From Martinezella hainanensis (GTDB lineage Bacteria > Pseudomonadota > Alphaproteobacteria > Rhizobiales > Rhizobiaceae), in the NCBI RefSeq assembly GCF_900094555.1, contig NZ_FMAC01000007.1, forward strand, positions 124,001-188,000: a DNA stretch of 64,000 bases. The letters are read 5' to 3'. The translations under genes and the position numbers were made by a program. The notes beneath the pieces are model-generated. The model was not told the origin of the DNA. It did no database searches and saw only the letters and a list, made by a program, of their open reading frames with translations. This document shows, one piece after another, positions 61,343-64,000 of this stretch. How positions within the stretch are numbered: position 1 is the stretch's first letter; each line of letters starts with the position of its first letter.

Positions 61343-62365
61343 TCAGGTACTGCCGCGCAATTCCACGTGGGGTTCGATCAACAGATGCCTCGCGTCACGC
61401 CGGCCGTCAATCCTGCTGAGCAGAACTTCCGCAGCCGTCCGCCCAAGCTGCATCTGATTCTGATCGACGCTCGTCAGACCGACAAGCGGTATGGCGGCCA
61501 TCGGAGAATTGTCATAGCCGATGATGGCAAGATCTTCAGGCACCCGAATTGCACGTGTCCGCGCTGCATTGATCAAGGGTACGGCATCGAGATCGGACCA
61601 CACGAAAACCGCACGAGGACGGTCCTTCGCATCGAGAAAATTCCGGATCGCCTGCTGGCGGTCGACGGCAACAGGTGGTAGCCGGATAATACGCCCCTTG
61701 AGCCCGGCCTGCTTCATGGCGTCGAGGTAGCCCTCCTCGCGCTGCACGGCGACGATAGTCGCCGGCGAATCCAAGAGATCGTAGCTGAGCATGGCGATAT
61801 CCTGATAGCCAGCGCGCAGGGCCGCCTCGACGGCCAGATATCCACCCCGTCGATCGTCCGAATTGACGGTGTCATAGGTCTCGGCATGCGGCTCGTGATG
61901 CGCGATGACGACAATCGGAATCTGCCGAGCATAGCGCTCCAAAACCTTGCCGGATATGCGCGGGGCAATGATGACGACGCCATCCATCCGGTTGTCGATC
62001 ATCGATTCGATCATTGACGCTTCGATCGAGCTTGCCGAGCGGCCAATGCCGATCAATGCCTTGAAGCCATTTTCCGACAGCGCGGCATTGGCCTCTTCAA
62101 TGACGCCCGGAAGGAACGGATTCGACAGCTCGATCACCAGAACGCCAACCGTCTGCGTCCGCCCACGCATCGCACGCGCGGCAACCGATGGACGGTAATT
62201 GAGTTTTTCGATCGAGGCTTCCACCTTGCCTCTCAGGCTGCCGCTGACGCCATAAGCATTGCGCAAGACCTTCGACACCGCCGCTACGGATACGCCCGCA
62301 TCTTCTGCCACATGCCGGATGGTCACCCTCTCCTGCGCCACGTTAACAGTCTGATTTTTCATCAT
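61343..62365 (-). CDS. LacI family transcriptional regulator
   Basis: About 340 residues. Helix-turn-helix: VTIRHVAEDAGVSVAAVSKVLRNAYGVSGSLRGKVEASIEKLNYRPSVAARAMRGR; effector domain TVGVLVIELSNPFLPGVIEEANAAL to LAIIGYDNSPMAAIPLVGLTSVDQN. The start is placed at 62365 or 62362 (adjacent ATGs); the much longer in-frame extension upstream has no family support. It diverges from the rhamnosidase gene, which it probably controls. Confidence 0.92.
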   Translation of the reverse strand: MMKNQTVNVAQERVTIRHVAEDAGVSVAAVSKVLRNAYGVSGSLRGKVEASIEKLNYRPSVAARAMRGRTQTVGVLVIELSNPFLPGVIEEANAALSENGFKALIGIGRSASSIEASMIESMIDNRMDGVVIIAPRISGKVLERYARQIPIVVIAHHEPHAETYDTVNSDDRRGGYLAVEAALRAGYQDIAMLSYDLLDSPATIVAVQREEGYLDAMKQAGLKGRIIRLPPVAVDRQQAIRNFLDAKDRPRAVFVWSDLDAVPLINAARTRAIRVPEDLAIIGYDNSPMAAIPLVGLTSVDQNQMQLGRTAAEVLLSRIDGRRDARHLLIEPHVELRGST

Positions 62366-62432
62366 AAAGCGTCTCAATCCCCGATCTCGCCAAATTATAG
62401 GCACAAAACTCTTGCGCTGCAATCGATTGTGT

Positions 62433-62459
62433 AGAATGATATACATAGAACGATACACA
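62433..62459. promoter_or_regulatory. direct repeat in the LacI/rhamnosidase promoter
   Basis: AGAATGATATACA (62433-62445) and AGAACGATACACA (62447-62459) differ at two of 13 bases and sit 14 bases apart. The flanking CGATTGTGTA and TACACAAAATCG also form a loose inverted repeat. Located between the divergent LacI and GH78 genes, it is a candidate regulator site. Confidence 0.4.
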
Positions 62460-62502
62460 AAATCGTATCCCGCCGGAGGACAGGCGGCTGAGGAGGCATG
62501 CA

Positions 62503-64000
62503 ATGACAATTCGCTCAGACCACGGCGCCGCCGTGGCCAAGACCCATGTCGATTCCGCATTCCAATTTGCTGCATCGATGATCGCGCCCGCTTGCGATGC
62601 CGGTCAGGGAACCGCGGGAACATTCGTCTCCCGGCAATTCACGCTGGAAAAATTGCCAACCGAAGCGACGCTGCGCATTTCCGCGCTGGGGCTCTATCGC
62701 GCCTTCATCAACGGCAGGCGCGTGGGCGACGATCTGCTCACGCCGGGCTGGACTTGTTATGACGATCGGATCGCATACCAGACCTATGACGTTACCGCGC
62801 ATCTGCGCACTGGAGAGAACCGCATCGAGATCTGGCTCGGGGACGGATGGTACCGCAGTCAGCTGATGTGGGCGCTTAACCCGGTTTTCAATTGCTGGGG
62901 CGAACGGGTGGCGGCGATTGCGGAGCTGAATGCCGACGACCGGCTGCTCTTGAAGACCGACGACAGCTGGAAGAGCGGTTTCACGCCAGTCAGTCGCAAC
63001 GGCATTTATTATGGAGAGGATTACGACGCCCGCGTTGCGCCGCGCGACAGCCATGGCGTCGAGCTTTTGGCCTTTAACAGGGGATTGCTCGTTCCGCACG
63101 AGACGAACCCCGTCAAGGAACTCCCCGAGCACACACCGATCGACAGCTGGATCGAGGATGGCGGCAGCAGCGTCTATGATTTTGGCCAGAATGCCGGCGC
63201 CTATGTCCGCATCCGTGTCAGAGGTGAGAAAGGTGCCAAGCTTCGCATCGAACATTCCGAAGTGCTCGGCCCCGAGCGATTTTTCGACAATCGCAACTAT
63301 CGCAGCGCACGCGCCGAGCTGATCTATACGCTCGCCGGAGAAGGAGAAGAGGTCTACGCGCCGCTCTTCACCTTCATGGGCTTCCGCTATGCGCGCGTCA
63401 GCATCACCGGCCAGGCGGAACTGGTCAGCATTGCCATGGTCCCGATATCGTCCGTTCCCGTGGTCGCCGGCGGTTTCAACTGCGGCGTCGCCGCAGTCAA
63501 TCGCCTGGTCGAAAACACCATCTGGTCTCAGCGCTCCAATTTCATCGAGGTGCCGACAGACTGCCCGCAGCGCGATGAACGACTGGGCTGGACCGGTGAT
63601 GCACAGGTCTTCGCCGGGACGGCCTGCTGGCTGGCGGACAGCCAATCCTTCCTCAGGAAATTCCTCCGCGATGTCATGCACGACCAACGCGCCGATGGAG
63701 CAGTCTCGCATTTCTCGCCGGACCCGACACGCCTTCATCCGATCGACGGTCGTGGCGACTGGGCGGGCTCGACCGGCTGGGGAGATGCCATCGTCATCAT
63801 CCCCTGGCAGCTTTACCTCCATTATGGCGACGCCGCCGTGCTCAGAGAATGCTTCCCGGCTATGCTGCGCTGGCTCGACTATTTGTGGAGCATTTCGAAC
63901 GGGCCGATTATCCGCCCGCCAGCCGTCTGGGGAGCGCCCGGCTTTACTTTCGGCGATTGGCTGCAGCCCGTTGGTGACAATCGCAAGCCACGCCCGACAG
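62503..64000 (+). CDS. alpha-L-rhamnosidase, GH78 (partial, runs off the window)
   Basis: The frame is open from ATG 62503 to the end, about 499 residues of an enzyme that is usually 800-1,000. GAGGAG lies seven bases before the ATG. The N-terminal carbohydrate-binding sandwich has ALGLYRAFINGRRVGDDLLTPGWTCYDDRIAYQTYDVT and WLGDGWYRSQLMW. The GH78 catalytic signature is EVPTDCPQRDERLGWTGDAQ, including the catalytic-acid region, followed by GGFNCGVAAVNRLVENT-type context and STGWGDAIVIIPWQLY. It releases terminal rhamnose from glycans or glycosides. No signal peptide, so probably cytoplasmic. LacI-regulated from the divergent promoter. Confidence 0.93.
   Translation, partial: MTIRSDHGAAVAKTHVDSAFQFAASMIAPACDAGQGTAGTFVSRQFTLEKLPTEATLRISALGLYRAFINGRRVGDDLLTPGWTCYDDRIAYQTYDVTAHLRTGENRIEIWLGDGWYRSQLMWALNPVFNCWGERVAAIAELNADDRLLLKTDDSWKSGFTPVSRNGIYYGEDYDARVAPRDSHGVELLAFNRGLLVPHETNPVKELPEHTPIDSWIEDGGSSVYDFGQNAGAYVRIRVRGEKGAKLRIEHSEVLGPERFFDNRNYRSARAELIYTLAGEGEEVYAPLFTFMGFRYARVSITGQAELVSIAMVPISSVPVVAGGFNCGVAAVNRLVENTIWSQRSNFIEVPTDCPQRDERLGWTGDAQVFAGTACWLADSQSFLRKFLRDVMHDQRADGAVSHFSPDPTRLHPIDGRGDWAGSTGWGDAIVIIPWQLYLHYGDAAVLRECFPAMLRWLDYLWSISNGPIIRPPAVWGAPGFTFGDWLQPVGDNRKPRPT

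Noticed and set aside
62515..63822. 435-codon minus-strand frame
   Set aside because: It is antisense to the GH78 gene, which has a clear ribosome site and the family's catalytic motif.

Overview
The window (about 60% GC) looks like an accessory or secondary-replicon stretch of a Rhizobiaceae bacterium (Rhizobium/Agrobacterium type). The reasons are the gene style: overlapping ATGA-coupled operons, strong GGAGG-type ribosome sites, many periplasmic-binding-protein ABC importers, LacI/GntR/LysR regulators, an alphaproteobacterial FlgE, an Omp25/31-like barrel, and a polyol locus resembling one described in Agrobacterium. No tRNA, rRNA, CRISPR array or replication origin was seen. The species is inferred, not shown.

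Layout. 1-940: start of an unidentified gene on the minus strand and a divergent GntR/FCD regulator with a perfect 16-bp palindrome between them. 1.2-13.1 kb: a lone flagellar hook gene (flgE), a giant 2,630-residue protein built almost wholly of 8-residue Ser/Thr-rich repeats, and a TPR plus SPINDLY/OGT-type (GT41) glycosyltransferase. This is the most unusual part of the window: the repeat protein could be a natural substrate of the neighbouring O-glycosyltransferase. 13.2-17.9 kb (minus): ribose-type sugar ABC importer (two permeases, double ATPase, Tat-exported binding protein). 18.1-24.8 kb: LysR, flavin monooxygenase and polar-amino-acid-type ABC operon (minus), divergent from two AhpD/CMD-fold proteins (plus). 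25.0-27.5 kb: GntR regulator and a 5'-truncated QuiC-type dehydroshikimate dehydratase.

27.9-36.5 kb: a 1,690-residue autotransporter with about ten Ig-like repeats, then three tandem tail-collar (MdpB-like) proteins, a GNAT acetyltransferase, a DUF6916-like protein and a HIT protein that lacks the usual nucleophile. 36.8-44.4 kb: sulfate-ester module. Sulfatase, formylglycine-generating enzyme and a NitT/TauT-type ABC importer form one tightly coupled minus operon, divergent from a LacI regulator and a second sulfatase. 44.6-54.4 kb: polyol/tagatose module. A GatZ/KbaZ-family protein and a PfkB kinase (minus) diverge from a sorbitol/mannitol-type ABC importer, an SDR, a zinc MDR and a LacI regulator (plus). 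Together these can be read as polyol to ketose (tagatose) to ketose-6-phosphate to fructose-6-phosphate.

54.4-58.2 kb: quinone-oxidoreductase-like enzyme, DoxX, glutaredoxin-like protein and DODA-type dioxygenase, with a divergent LysR. 58.5-59.1 kb: outer-membrane barrel. 59.1-61.1 kb: a degenerate IS1595-like element with two right ends, a broken serine resolvase and an LprI-like protein. 61.3-64.0 kb: LacI regulator divergent from a GH78 alpha-L-rhamnosidase that runs off the window.
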